From positions 1 to 64,000 of the forward strand of contig NZ_JAQQLF010000001.1 in NCBI RefSeq assembly GCF_028548455.1: a stretch of 64,000 nucleotides of DNA. Reading direction: 5' to 3'. Source of the DNA: Vogesella aquatica. Its GTDB lineage: Bacteria; Pseudomonadota; Gammaproteobacteria; Burkholderiales; Chromobacteriaceae. The translations under genes and the position numbers were made by a program. The first letter of the stretch is position 1. Each line of letters opens with the position of its first letter. Positions 48,698-57,625 of this stretch are shown one piece after another. Below the pieces are notes generated by a model. It saw only the letters and a program-made list of their open reading frames with translations. It was not told the origin of the DNA and ran no database searches.

Positions 48698-50563
48698 ATG
48701 CAAGCGCATAATAAACAAGCAATGGCGGGCATTACCCTGGCCGCCCTGGGCGTGGTCTATGGCGACATCGGCACCAGCCCGCTCTACACCCTGAAAGAGT
48801 GTTTCAGCCCGCACCTGGGGCTGCTGCCAAACGAAGCCAACGTACTGGGCATCCTGTCCCTGATCGTGTGGGGGCTGATTCTGGTGGTCTCGCTCAAATA
48901 CCTGTCTTTTGTGCTGCGGGCGGATAACCGTGGCGAAGGCGGCATCCTTACCCTGATGGCGCTGGCACGGCGTGCCGTAGGCAGCAAAGGCTGGCTGCTG
49001 GCTGCCCTGGGCCTGATGGGCGGCGGCTTTTTCTATGGCGAAGTGGTGATTACCCCGGCGGTATCGGTGCTGTCGGCACTGGAAGGCCTGGAGGTGATTA
49101 CCCCCAGCTTCAAGCCCTACGTGCTGCCCATTGCCATTGCGGTGCTGGTGGGGCTGTTTGTCATCCAGAAGCACGGCACCGCCAGTGTGGGCAAGCTGTT
49201 CGGCCCGGTGATGATGCTATGGTTCGGTGCCCTGGCCGCGCTGGGCGTGCACGGCATCATGGGTAACCCGGCGGTGCTGTCCGCGCTGAACCCGGCCTGG
49301 GGCATGACCTTCATGCTGGAACACCAGGCGGTAGGCTTTCTGGCGCTGGGCTCGGTGGTGCTGGCGCTGACCGGTGCCGAGGCGCTGTACGCCGACATGG
49401 GTCATTTCGGCCCCAAACCCATCCGCCTGGCGTGGTTCTTTTATGTGCTGCCCGCGCTGATGCTGAACTACTTTGGCCAGGGTGCCGAAATCCTGGCCGA
49501 CCCGGCCGCGCGCGCCAACCCTTTCTTCCACCTGGCACCACAATGGGCATTGATGCCCATGGTGATCCTGTCTACCGCGGCCACGGTCATTGCGTCGCAA
49601 GCGGTGATTTCCGGCGTATTCTCGCTGACCCGCCAGGCGGTACAGCTGGGCTATTTGCCGCGCATGGAAATCACCCATACCTCGGACAAGGAAATCGGCC
49701 AGATTTACATCCCGCTGGTGAACTGGGGCCTGCTGTTTGCCGTGATTGCCGTGGTGATCATGTTCCAGACCTCCAGCGCGCTGGCCGGTGCCTACGGTAT
49801 TGCCGTGACCGGCACCATGGTGATTACCTCCATCCTGGCCTGCACCGTGGCGCTGAAACAGTGGAAATGGCCGGTATGGGTGGTGGCACCGCTGCTGGTA
49901 GCCCTGCTGTGCGTGGATATCCCGCTGTTTGCCGCCAACGTGGTGAAGATCTTTGCCGGTGGCTGGCTGCCGCTGCTGATCGGTGTCATCGCCTTTATCA
50001 TGATGAGCACCTGGCGCCAGGGCCGCAAGCTGCTGATGAGCCGCCTGAACGAGATGGCCATCCCGCTGGATGGTTTTATCGAGAACATGGAATCGTACTC
50101 GCCTGACCGTGTGCAGGGCACCGCCGTGTTCCTGACCAACTCCACCCACGGCGTACCGCACGCGCTGCTGCACAACCTGAAACACAACAAGGTGCTGCAC
50201 GAGCGCATCGTACTGATGACGATACGCAGCGAGGAAGTACCCTATATCGAAACAGAAAAGCGTATCGAGATCGAGCGCCTGTCCAACAGCTTCTGGCGCG
50301 TGATGGCTTACTACGGCTTCAAGGAAACGCCTAGCGTGCAAGAGGTGCTGGACCTGTGCGAAACGCAGGGCATGCAGTTCGAGCTGATGGACACCTCGTT
50401 CTTCCTGTCGCGCGAAACGCTGATCCAGACCGACCGTGACGGCCTGGCACCGTGGCGTGAAAAGCTGTTCGTATGGATGAGCCGCAACGCGCTGCGCGCC
50501 ACCGACTTCTTCCAGATCCCGTCCAACCGCGTGGTAGAGATGGGTGCCCAGGTCGAGCTGTAA
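48698..50563 (+). CDS. kup: Potassium uptake protein Kup
   Basis: A low-affinity K+/H+ symporter of the KUP family, about 621 residues from [18 protein letters not shown]. Family motifs are [31 protein letters not shown] and GDMGHFG-like [16 protein letters not shown]. About 12 membrane spans are followed by a cytoplasmic C-terminal domain of about 170 residues. Two other ATGs (48665 and 48722) are possible; none has a strong ribosome site. The 360-base gap upstream holds a copy of the 9-mer at 48582 and no gene I can support. Confidence 0.95.
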   Translation: MQAHNKQAMAGITLAALGVVYGDIGTSPLYTLKECFSPHLGLLPNEANVLGILSLIVWGLILVVSLKYLSFVLRADNRGEGGILTLMALARRAVGSKGWLLAALGLMGGGFFYGEVVITPAVSVLSALEGLEVITPSFKPYVLPIAIAVLVGLFVIQKHGTASVGKLFGPVMMLWFGALAALGVHGIMGNPAVLSALNPAWGMTFMLEHQAVGFLALGSVVLALTGAEALYADMGHFGPKPIRLAWFFYVLPALMLNYFGQGAEILADPAARANPFFHLAPQWALMPMVILSTAATVIASQAVISGVFSLTRQAVQLGYLPRMEITHTSDKEIGQIYIPLVNWGLLFAVIAVVIMFQTSSALAGAYGIAVTGTMVITSILACTVALKQWKWPVWVVAPLLVALLCVDIPLFAANVVKIFAGGWLPLLIGVIAFIMMSTWRQGRKLLMSRLNEMAIPLDGFIENMESYSPDRVQGTAVFLTNSTHGVPHALLHNLKHNKVLHERIVLMTIRSEEVPYIETEKRIEIERLSNSFWRVMAYYGFKETPSVQEVLDLCETQGMQFELMDTSFFLSRETLIQTDRDGLAPWREKLFVWMSRNALRATDFFQIPSNRVVEMGAQVEL

Positions 50564-50581
50564 GGCTTGTGCAGCACAAAC

Positions 50582-50609
50582 AAAAAGGTTGGCCGCGGCC
50601 AACCTTTTT
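50582..50609. terminator. kup terminator built from two GTTGGCCGC words
   Basis: Two copies in opposite orientation overlap by two bases, giving the perfect palindrome GGTTGGCCGCGGCCAACC, flanked by AAAAA on the left and TTTTTTT on the right. This is a symmetric intrinsic terminator serving kup and the convergent EamA gene. Use of paired uptake words as terminators is well known for Neisseria DUS and Haemophilus USS. Confidence 0.92.
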
Positions 50610-51500
50610 TTATTGCCTGGCCGGCTGGCGCACCACCAGCCACAGCGCCAGCGCAATCAGCACGCCACCGGCCAGGTGCGCGTGGCTGAGCGTTTCGTGC
50701 AGAAACAGCACGCCCCACAGCACGCCGAATACCGGAATGACAAAGGTGACGCTCATCGCCTTCAGCGGGCCTTCGTCGGCGATCAGGCGGAAATACAGCA
50801 CATAGGCCGCGGCGGTACACAGCAGGCCCAGCGCCAGCCAGGCCAGCCAGTGGCCGGCATCCAGCGCGGCCAACGGCAAGGGCTGCCACGCGAGGCTCAG
50901 CAGAAACAGCGGCAACAAGGCCGCCGTGGCGCCCAGCTGGCTGCCCAGCGCCACCAGGCGGCTGTCCATGCCGCCCTGCTCGCTGATCCAACGCCGGGTC
51001 AGGTAGCCGGACAAGGCATAACAGGTGGTAGCCAGCAAACACATGCCCCCACCCAGCAGCACCACCGGCGTCAACGCCACGGGGCCGGTCTGCAACAGCA
51101 CCGCCACACCAGCCAGGCCCAGCATCAGCCCCGCCAGCCGCGCTGGCGCCAGACGCTCGCCAAACGCCAGCCCGCCCACCACCACCGCCATCAGCGGCGT
51201 AGTGGCGTTGAACATGGCGCTGTAGCCGGCAGGCAGCACCCGCGCGGCCAGCGAATACATCAGGAAAGGTACCGCCGAGCTGATCACGCCCAGCCATAGC
51301 GCCGCGCGCCAGCGCGGCCCGGCGGGAATGGCCAAGCGCCACCAGCGCAACAGCAGCCACAAGCCCAGGCTGGCAAAGGCCACGCGCCCCGTTGCCACCG
51401 GCAAGGCCCCCAGCACCGGCGACAGTACGCGCATGAACAAAAAGCTGCTGCCCCAGATGGCAGCCAGCAGAATCAGACGAAGCAGCGAAGGCAGTGCCAT
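50610..51500 (-). CDS. EamA/DMT-family transporter
   Basis: A ten-span drug/metabolite transporter of 296 residues with two EamA repeats. Typical elements are LLAAIWGSSFLFMRVL near the start, FLMYSLAARVLPAGYSAMFNATTPL (seen as FLMYSLAARVLPAGYSA and MFNATTPL), and in the second half LGLLCTAAAYVLYF and VTFVIPVFGVLWGVLFLHE. The start at 51500 is preceded by AGGGGT. The substrate cannot be read from the sequence. It converges with kup. Confidence 0.9.
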   Translation of the reverse strand: MALPSLLRLILLAAIWGSSFLFMRVLSPVLGALPVATGRVAFASLGLWLLLRWWRLAIPAGPRWRAALWLGVISSAVPFLMYSLAARVLPAGYSAMFNATTPLMAVVVGGLAFGERLAPARLAGLMLGLAGVAVLLQTGPVALTPVVLLGGGMCLLATTCYALSGYLTRRWISEQGGMDSRLVALGSQLGATAALLPLFLLSLAWQPLPLAALDAGHWLAWLALGLLCTAAAYVLYFRLIADEGPLKAMSVTFVIPVFGVLWGVLFLHETLSHAHLAGGVLIALALWLVVRQPARQ

Positions 51501-51568
51501 GGCAGACCCCTGTGTGGACGAGGCCGCCAGCATGCGGGTTGGCCGCAGGCACGGCAACCCGACTATTG

Positions 51569-52480
51569 CTAGAACTGGTAAATGCCTTGCCGTGGCGGCG
51601 GCGCCACCGGCATGGCCTCGCCCAGCATGTCGCGCACCGACTGCTCGATACCGTAGCACAGCGCCGACAGCGGCAAATCGTTGCCTTCCTTGCCAAACGG
51701 CTCTTCCAGCTCGTCGCCCAGGCTATCCAGCGCCAGATAGGTATAGGCAATGAACACGGCGATGATAGGCGTCAGCCAGCCAATGGTGGTGACCAGGCCC
51801 AGCGGCAGCAACAGGCAGTAGCCGGTCACGGTGCGGTTCAGCAGCACGCGGTAGGTAAACGGAATCGGGGTATTGCGGATGCGCTCACAGCCGCCCACCA
51901 CCTCGCCCAGCGTGTCCAGGTTACGGTCTACCGACAGCCACTGCTGTTCGGTGAGGTGGCCGTCGCGCAGCAGCTGGTGGTTCTGCGCGTGCAGCCAGGC
52001 CAGCAGCCGTGCCGGAATATTGCGGCCGCTACGCAGCTGTTCGGCCAGCTCGGCCGGTAGCAGGCGCACCAGATGGGCGTGGGTATCGTCGTCGCGCAGC
52101 TGGCCTTTCAGCGCGTAGGTCAGCGCACAGACGGCGTACAGCATGGGCCGCACCTGTGGCGCGGCTACCGGCTGCAGTTTGCCGGTGAGCGAACGGCTCA
52201 CAATCAGCAAGCCACCCCACAGCTTGCGCGCTTCCCAGAAGCGCTCGTAACTGGCCGAGTTGCGAAAGCCCAGAAAGATGGCCAGCGACACGCCCATCAG
52301 CGTAAAGATGCTGACGTTCAGCGCCGAGTCGGCGTGCTGGCTCAGCCACCAGCCATCCAGTACTGCCGACAACAGCGACAGCGAAAACACAATGGCCAGC
52401 CGCGACACGATGCGCGGCAACACCGAGCCGTGCCAGACAAACAGCAGGCGCAGCCAGTTATAGCGGGGAAGAACAATCAT
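51569..52480 (-). CDS. Bestrophin-like (UPF0187/YneE) channel protein
   Basis: A membrane protein of 303 residues from MIVLPRYNWLRLLFVWHGSV, with four spans. Family motifs are LGFRNSASYERFWEARKLWG and the PFTYRVLLNRTVTGYCLLLPLGL segment (seen as PFTYRVLLNRT and TGYCLLLPLGL), then IAVFIAYTYLALDSLGDELEEPFG (seen as AYTYLALDSLGDELEEPFG). Bacterial bestrophin homologues form pentameric ion channels. The gene ends about 70 bases before the EamA start. No strong ribosome site is seen. Confidence 0.85.
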   Translation of the reverse strand: MIVLPRYNWLRLLFVWHGSVLPRIVSRLAIVFSLSLLSAVLDGWWLSQHADSALNVSIFTLMGVSLAIFLGFRNSASYERFWEARKLWGGLLIVSRSLTGKLQPVAAPQVRPMLYAVCALTYALKGQLRDDDTHAHLVRLLPAELAEQLRSGRNIPARLLAWLHAQNHQLLRDGHLTEQQWLSVDRNLDTLGEVVGGCERIRNTPIPFTYRVLLNRTVTGYCLLLPLGLVTTIGWLTPIIAVFIAYTYLALDSLGDELEEPFGKEGNDLPLSALCYGIEQSVRDMLGEAMPVAPPPRQGIYQF

Positions 52481-52558
52481 GGGGGAAACAGACCGGCAGG
52501 TAGGCAAGGCCACCATCATAAGAAGGCAGCCCCTGGCTGGCAATGCGCGCTGGCCGCG

Positions 52559-53593
52559 TCAGGCCGGGTCTGGCAGGCTGCGGCCCAGCGCGGCAGATAG
52601 GCGCGGCCAGTCGAAATACGGCCCCGGGTCGGTCTTGCGGCCCGGCGCGATGTGCTCGTGGCCGCTAATGGCCTGTACGCCGCACTGCGCCTGCAGCAGC
52701 TGCGCCAGCGCGGCGAGGGTGCGGTACTGGGCGTGGGCGAACGGCTCGAAATCGCAGCCTTCCAGCTCCACCCCCAGGGCAAAGTCATTACAGCGCTGGC
52801 GTCCCTGCCACTGCGAGGCACCGGCGTGCCAGGCGCGGCGGTGCACCGGCACAAACTGCAGCAGGCTGCCGTCGCGGCGGATGAAAAAGTGGCAGGACAC
52901 GCGCAGGGGCGCGATCTCGGCGTAAAACGGGTGCGCGGCGGGGTCCAGCGTATTGGTAAACAGCTCGGCCACACCGCTGCCGCCGTAACGGTACGGTGGC
53001 AGGCTGATATTGTGCACCACCAGCAAGGGCGTAGCGGCCGGCGCCGGGTAGTCGTCACAGTTGGGCGACGGGATGCGCTGCGCCTCGCCCACCCAGCCGT
53101 CGTCGCCCAGGCTCAGCGGCAGCGGGCTGTCATCCCTCGCCCACGACAGGCGCAGCAGCGGCAGGCCATCCGGCGCGGCAAAGCGTTTGCTTTCCACAAA
53201 GCCGGCCTTCTGGTAACAGCGCACGGCGGCACGGTTGGCCGCAGCCGTCATCACCGTGGCGCCCTGTTCGTGCTGTAGCGCGAAGCTCAGCAGGCGGCCG
53301 GCCCAGCCCTCGCCCAGGCGCTGCGGGTGTACCAGCGTGCGGGCAATCTCGGCGCGGCCATCCTTGTAGCGCCCCAGGGTGAGCAAACCGCACAGGGTAC
53401 CGGCCTCGTCCCACGCCGCCAGAATCTGCAAGGGACTGGTCTTGACGTCATCTGCGCTGCGCCACAGCCGCGGCAGCCGGTAGCCGTCCAGCCAGCCTAC
53501 TTCCAGCGCGTGGGCGGCGTCGTGCAGCGCCAGTGCAGCGGCCAGGTTGGCCGCATCGTGCGGCAGGGGGGATACGCAAAACGGCACAGGCAT
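52559..53593 (-). CDS. GNAT acetyltransferase fused to AmpD-type amidase
   Basis: One frame of 344 residues joins two enzymes. Residues 1 to about 150 are GNAT-like, with GLLTLGRYKDGRAEIARTLVHPQRLGEGWAGRLL (seen as AEIARTLVHPQRLGEGWAG) and RAAVRCYQKAGFVESKRF. Residues from about 165 are AmpD, 1,6-anhydro-N-acetylmuramoyl-L-alanine amidase: HNISLPP, SCHFFIRRDGSLLQFVP, WHAGASQWQGR, GVELEG and a zinc-site ISGHEHIAPGRKTDPG. AmpD opens anhydromuropeptides during wall recycling. GGAG eight bases before the ATG at 53593 sets the start. The role of the acetyltransferase part is not known. Confidence 0.88.
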   Translation of the reverse strand: MPVPFCVSPLPHDAANLAAALALHDAAHALEVGWLDGYRLPRLWRSADDVKTSPLQILAAWDEAGTLCGLLTLGRYKDGRAEIARTLVHPQRLGEGWAGRLLSFALQHEQGATVMTAAANRAAVRCYQKAGFVESKRFAAPDGLPLLRLSWARDDSPLPLSLGDDGWVGEAQRIPSPNCDDYPAPAATPLLVVHNISLPPYRYGGSGVAELFTNTLDPAAHPFYAEIAPLRVSCHFFIRRDGSLLQFVPVHRRAWHAGASQWQGRQRCNDFALGVELEGCDFEPFAHAQYRTLAALAQLLQAQCGVQAISGHEHIAPGRKTDPGPYFDWPRLSAALGRSLPDPA

Positions 53594-53740
53594 GGCGTGC
53601 TCCGGCAACAGGGGTGCGTCACTTTACCGCATGGTGGCGGCCTGCCGCGAGTGCCCTATCTGGCAGGCGCTTGAGCAACATCATGTGCAAACGCAGCCAA
53701 GCCGCCCATACTGCCCACAGCCCTTACCCAGGAGATGGCC

Positions 53741-54280
53741 ATGCTTAGCCTAGACGCCCTGACTGCCTCGGCAGCCGCCCCCTCATTCGACGAACCGCTG
53801 GACATGCTGTACGCGTGCCACGACAAGGTACGCCGCTTTTGCGACCAGCTGGACGCATTGCCAGCCTACATCGCCGAGCACGGCCGCAACCAGGCGGTGA
53901 TCAACACCATCGCCGGCATCGTGCGCTACTTCGACCTGGCCGGCCCGGCGCACCATCAGGACGAGGAAGACGAGCTGTTTCCGCTGATTCTGGCGCGTCA
54001 GCCGGACGCCGCCCCCAAGATCGAGCAGCTGCTGGGCGAACACGGCTACCTGCACTCGCGCTGGAACGCCATCCGCGACGACCTGCTGGCTTACAACGCT
54101 GCCACGCTGGACACCATCAGCGCCGAAGAAGTACACGAATTTGCCCGCCTGTACCGCGAGCACGCCGCGCGCGAGGAACAATGGCTGTTCCCCGCTGCTG
54201 CCGCCCTGATCAACGATAATGAGCTAGCCGACGCAGGCCGGCGCATGGCCGCGCGCCGCACCCTGAAACCGGCGGCCTAA
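53741..54280 (+). CDS. Hemerythrin HHE domain protein
   Basis: A four-helix protein of 179 residues with the di-iron ligand pattern of HHE proteins: LDMLYACHDKVRRFCDQL, AGPAHHQDEEDELFPLI, LLGEHGYLHSRW and LYREHAAREEQWLFPAA. Members bind oxygen, nitric oxide or iron. GGAG six bases before the ATG supports 53741; the ATG two codons earlier has no spacing from the Shine-Dalgarno. Its end overlaps the convergent LysR gene by four bases. Confidence 0.9.
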   Translation: MLSLDALTASAAAPSFDEPLDMLYACHDKVRRFCDQLDALPAYIAEHGRNQAVINTIAGIVRYFDLAGPAHHQDEEDELFPLILARQPDAAPKIEQLLGEHGYLHSRWNAIRDDLLAYNAATLDTISAEEVHEFARLYREHAAREEQWLFPAAAALINDNELADAGRRMAARRTLKPAA

Positions 54281-55116
54281 ACTGCCCTGCCCGCAGCCTG
54301 CGGCCAACCCTGCAGGCTGTGCAGTAGTGCCGCCACTGCCGGCTGGCTGGCCACGTTGGCCGCATAGCACAGCCCCACGCGGCGCGACGGCGCCGCCCCA
54401 TCCAGCGGCTGCCAGCCCATGCCCGGCAACAACAGGCCAGGCGGCAGCAAGGCCACGCCCAGCCCGGCCTGTACCATATCGCGCGCCAGCGCCAGGCTAC
54501 CGGCCTGATGCGCGCTGGCCAGCGCCGTTCCACCCCCACCCAGCCACGCCAGCAGACGCTGGTGCGACGGGTGCGACGGGCACACCACCCAATCCCGCGC
54601 CATCGCCTGCAAGCGGGTCATGCCCTCCGGCTCGGCAGCGGCCTGCGGCAAAGCCAGCACGAAGGCCTCTTCCCACAAGGGCAGGAACAGCTCGTCCTCG
54701 CAGCGCAGCTCTTCGCTGGCCAGCCGCACCTCGCCGCTACAGCCGGGCAACACCTGTAACAGCAACTGCGGCAGCGCCTGGCGGCAATGCGCCAGCAAGG
54801 CCACACGTTGTGCCACACCCAGGTCGGCCTCCACCCCCAACGCGAGCGGCAAGCAGCCCTGCGGCGCGGCAAACTGCGCCTTCAGCTGCGTCATCTGCGC
54901 CAGCAACTGCTGCGCCTGCGGGTATAGCCGGCGCGCGGCGTCGCTCACGGCCACCCCGCGCGCTTCGCGCCCGAATAGCGGCGTGCCCAGCTCGTCCTCC
55001 AGCTGGCGGATGGTGACCGACAGCGTAGGCTGGGTCAGGTGCAGCCGCGCGGCGGCGCGGGTGATATTGCGCTCCTCAAACACGGCAATAAAAGCCTTGA
55101 GCTGTCGCGTATCCAT
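54277..55116 (-). CDS. LysR-family transcriptional regulator
   Basis: A protein of 279 residues from MDTRQLKAFIAVFEERNITR. The winged helix motif is RAAARLHLTQPTLSVTIRQLEDELGTPLFGR (seen as AAARLHLTQPTLSVTIRQLE and DELGTPLFGR). The effector domain follows and is poorly conserved. It is divergent from a short-chain dehydrogenase gene, with a gap of about 100 bases that may hold shared operators, so it likely controls that gene. The effector is unknown. Confidence 0.9.
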   Translation of the reverse strand: MDTRQLKAFIAVFEERNITRAAARLHLTQPTLSVTIRQLEDELGTPLFGREARGVAVSDAARRLYPQAQQLLAQMTQLKAQFAAPQGCLPLALGVEADLGVAQRVALLAHCRQALPQLLLQVLPGCSGEVRLASEELRCEDELFLPLWEEAFVLALPQAAAEPEGMTRLQAMARDWVVCPSHPSHQRLLAWLGGGGTALASAHQAGSLALARDMVQAGLGVALLPPGLLLPGMGWQPLDGAAPSRRVGLCYAANVASQPAVAALLHSLQGWPQAAGRAV

Positions 55117-55217
55117 AGATTTTCCCGATGATTGGCAGCGGAATTTATCATTTTTCAAGCAAAAATGGCTGCCATAGACTAGCAGCCATCGAGTCATCAC
55201 ATGAAAGACACCCTATC

Positions 55218-55940
55218 ATGCGCAAACCCCTGATCATTATTACCGGCGCCAGCTCCGGCATTGGCGAAGCCACCGCCCGCCAGCTGTCGGCCCTGGGCTA
55301 CCCGCTGCTGCTGCTGGCACGGCGCATTGAGCGCCTGCAAGCGCTGGCCTTGCCGCACGCCCTGTGCCGCCAGGTAGACGTGACCGACGCCGCCGCGCTA
55401 CAGGCCGCCGTAGCCGAAGCCGAAGCACAGTACGGCGCCGCCGACGCGCTGGTGAACAACGCCGGCGTGATGCTGCTGGGCCGCATGCACGAGCAGGACC
55501 CGGCCGAATGGCAGCGCATGCTGGACGTGAACGTGCGCGGCGTGCTCAACGGCATCCATGCCGTGCTGGCCGGCATGATGGCACGCCGCCACGGCACCAT
55601 CATCAACGTCAGCTCCATTGCCGGGCGCAAGACCTTCCCCGACCACGTGGCCTACTGCGGCAGCAAGTTTGCCGTGCACGCCATCAGCGAAAACCTGCGC
55701 GAAGAAGTGAGCAGCCACAACGTGCGGGTAATCACCATCGCCCCCGGCGCGGTGGAAACCGAGCTGCTGGGCCACACCACCAGCGCCAGCATCCGCGAAG
55801 GCTACGAGGCGTGGAAGCGCACCATGGGCCCGGTACTGCGCGCCGAAGACGTGGCCGACGCCATCCGCTACGCCTACGAAGCGCCGCAAAACGTGTGCAT
55901 CCGCGAAATCGTGCTGGCCGCCACCCACCAGCCGGCCTGA
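55218..55940 (+). CDS. Short-chain dehydrogenase/reductase (SDR)
   Basis: A classical SDR of 240 residues. The cofactor loop is TGASSGIGEATARQL, the NNAG motif is in ALVNNAGVMLLG, the catalytic serine in INVSSIAGRKTF and the YxxxK pair in AYCGSKFAVHA, where the usual tyrosine and lysine are both present. The substrate is unknown; the closest type is the YdfG/serine dehydrogenase group. It is divergent from a LysR gene that probably controls it. The start MRKPLIIITG is set by homology. Confidence 0.9.
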   Translation: MRKPLIIITGASSGIGEATARQLSALGYPLLLLARRIERLQALALPHALCRQVDVTDAAALQAAVAEAEAQYGAADALVNNAGVMLLGRMHEQDPAEWQRMLDVNVRGVLNGIHAVLAGMMARRHGTIINVSSIAGRKTFPDHVAYCGSKFAVHAISENLREEVSSHNVRVITIAPGAVETELLGHTTSASIREGYEAWKRTMGPVLRAEDVADAIRYAYEAPQNVCIREIVLAATHQPA

Positions 55941-55966
55941 GCGCGGCAAGATTGGCCGCAAGCATG

Positions 55967-55995
55967 AAAAAAGCGCCCCGCGGGGCGCTTTTTTT
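55967..55995. terminator. Bidirectional terminator between SDR and transaldolase genes
   Basis: AAGCGCCCCG and CGGGGCGCTT form a perfect ten-base-pair stem with no free loop, flanked by A- and T-runs. It serves the two converging genes. Confidence 0.93.
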
Positions 55996-56014
55996 GTAGT
56001 GGAACCGTCGGGAA

Positions 56015-57076
56015 TCAGGCGGTCAGCACCAGCAGCTCGGCAAAGGCTTTTTCGAACAGCACCAGACCGTCGCGCTGCAGCTGCTCGCCGGCCGCGTTGA
56101 AATCCACACCCGCGGCTGCCGCTGCTTCCAGCACCGCACGCGCCTCGTCAGCCCCCTGCACCAGCGTAGCGGCGGCGTTGCCGTGGTCGCGGAACAGCGC
56201 CAGCGTGGCGTCCGGTACGGTGTTAACGGTTTCGTCGCCGATCAGGCTTTCCACGTACAGCACGTCGGAATAGGCCTTGTTCTTGGTGCCGGTAGACGCC
56301 CACAGCAGGAACTGCGGGCGCGCGCCGGCGGCTTTCAGCACGGCAAACTCTTCGCCGTGGAAGCGTGCCAGGTAACGCTGGTAGGCTACCTTGGACAGCG
56401 ATACCGCTGCCTTGCCCTGCAGCTCCGCCGGCAGCTGCGCGTCCAGCAGGCTGTCCACGCGTGACAGGAAGAAGCTGGCGACGGCCTTGACGTGGCGCAG
56501 CGGCTGGCCGGCGGCGTGACGCGCGCTAAGGCCGGCGATGTAGGCGTCCCATACCGCTTCTACTTGCGGCAGCGAGAACAGCAGCGTGATGTTGACGTTG
56601 ATGCCTTCGGCGGTGAGCTGGCCAAAGGCGGCAATGCCTTCCGGCGTGGCCGGAATCTTGATCATGGCGTTGGGGCGGTCGATAGCGGCCCACAGGCGGC
56701 GGGCGGCGGCTAGGGTGCCGGCTTCGTCGCGCGACAGCGCAGGCGATACTTCCAGCGATACGTAGCCGTCGTCGCCTGCGGTAGCCTGGTACTGCGGCAG
56801 GGTCAGGTCGCAGGCGGCCTGGATGTCGGCGATCACCAGTGTTTCGTAGCGCTGCTCGGCGCTAAGGCTGGCGTCGGTTTTCAGTGCGGCCAACTCGTCC
56901 TGGTAGCGCGGGTCGGTGCTGATGGCTTTGTGGAAAATGGCCGGGTTGGAGGTCACACCGGCAATGCCGTCGTCGGCCAGCAGACGGGCCAGCTCGCCGG
57001 TTTGCAGCAGTTCACGGGACAGGTTATCCAGCCAGATGCGCTGGCCAAAAGGGCGGACGGCTTGTAGTCGGTTCAT
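56015..57076 (-). CDS. tal: Transaldolase
   Basis: Pentose-phosphate pathway enzyme of 353 residues from MNRLQAVRPFGQRIWLDNLS. Features are GIAGVTSNPAIFHKAI, the Schiff-base lysine region RPNAMIKIPATPEGIAAF, INVNITLLFSLPQVEAVW (seen as NVNITLLFSLPQ) and SLLDAQL. Its length fits the longer bacterial type found with glucose-6-phosphate isomerase in some species. The start is set by homology. The gene stands alone here, ending at a shared terminator. Confidence 0.95.
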   Translation of the reverse strand: MNRLQAVRPFGQRIWLDNLSRELLQTGELARLLADDGIAGVTSNPAIFHKAISTDPRYQDELAALKTDASLSAEQRYETLVIADIQAACDLTLPQYQATAGDDGYVSLEVSPALSRDEAGTLAAARRLWAAIDRPNAMIKIPATPEGIAAFGQLTAEGINVNITLLFSLPQVEAVWDAYIAGLSARHAAGQPLRHVKAVASFFLSRVDSLLDAQLPAELQGKAAVSLSKVAYQRYLARFHGEEFAVLKAAGARPQFLLWASTGTKNKAYSDVLYVESLIGDETVNTVPDATLALFRDHGNAAATLVQGADEARAVLEAAAAAGVDFNAAGEQLQRDGLVLFEKAFAELLVLTA

Positions 57077-57319
57077 GGGCGTGTTGCTCTTTATGTTGGA
57101 AGGCGCGGCAGAGCGGCCGCAACGCTTGTGTAGTACGGCACATGCTACCTTGCCCACCGTCTGTAGCAAAGCCATTACAACATGGCGCACACCGCCATTA
57201 AACGATACAAATCACCCGACATGGCCACATGGCCAGCATGAGCACAGCGCCAACAGCACAAAAATGGCACAAGCATGCCCGACAGCAATGCTCAGCACAG
57301 CACATCTGCATGGTGAAAA

Positions 57320-57625
57320 TCAGGGTTGGCCGCTGTCGAAATCGAACACCAGCGCCTGTGCCAGTAAGGGCTGTACCTGCGCCACGAAGGCCTGGTGCGC
57401 CGGGTGCTCCAGGTAATGCCGTAGCGCGGCGGCGTCGTCAAAGCGCAGCAGCCAGCCGTGGGTATAGCCCTGGGCCAGGTTTTCCGGGCTGATGTCGGTG
57501 CCGGCACGGAAATCGCGCACCTGCGCGATGGCCGCCGGCAGCGCGGCAAACGCCACCAGCACGGCGTCGGTATCGGCGTGGCTGGCGTGAGGGGCAAAGC
57601 GGAACAGTACGATGTGCTCAATCAT
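57320..57625 (-). CDS. Dabb (stress responsive A/B barrel) domain protein
   Basis: A protein of 101 residues, MIEHIVLFRFAPHASHAD at the start, which is the typical Dabb opening, and a DFRAGTDISPENLAQGYTHGWLLRF core (seen as DFRAGTDISPENL and YTHGWLLRF). These small dimeric ferredoxin-like barrels have no general assigned function. The start overlaps the phoR stop by eight bases, so it is likely co-transcribed with phoBR. It ends about 245 bases before transaldolase. Confidence 0.85.
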   Translation of the reverse strand: MIEHIVLFRFAPHASHADTDAVLVAFAALPAAIAQVRDFRAGTDISPENLAQGYTHGWLLRFDDAAALRHYLEHPAHQAFVAQVQPLLAQALVFDFDSGQP

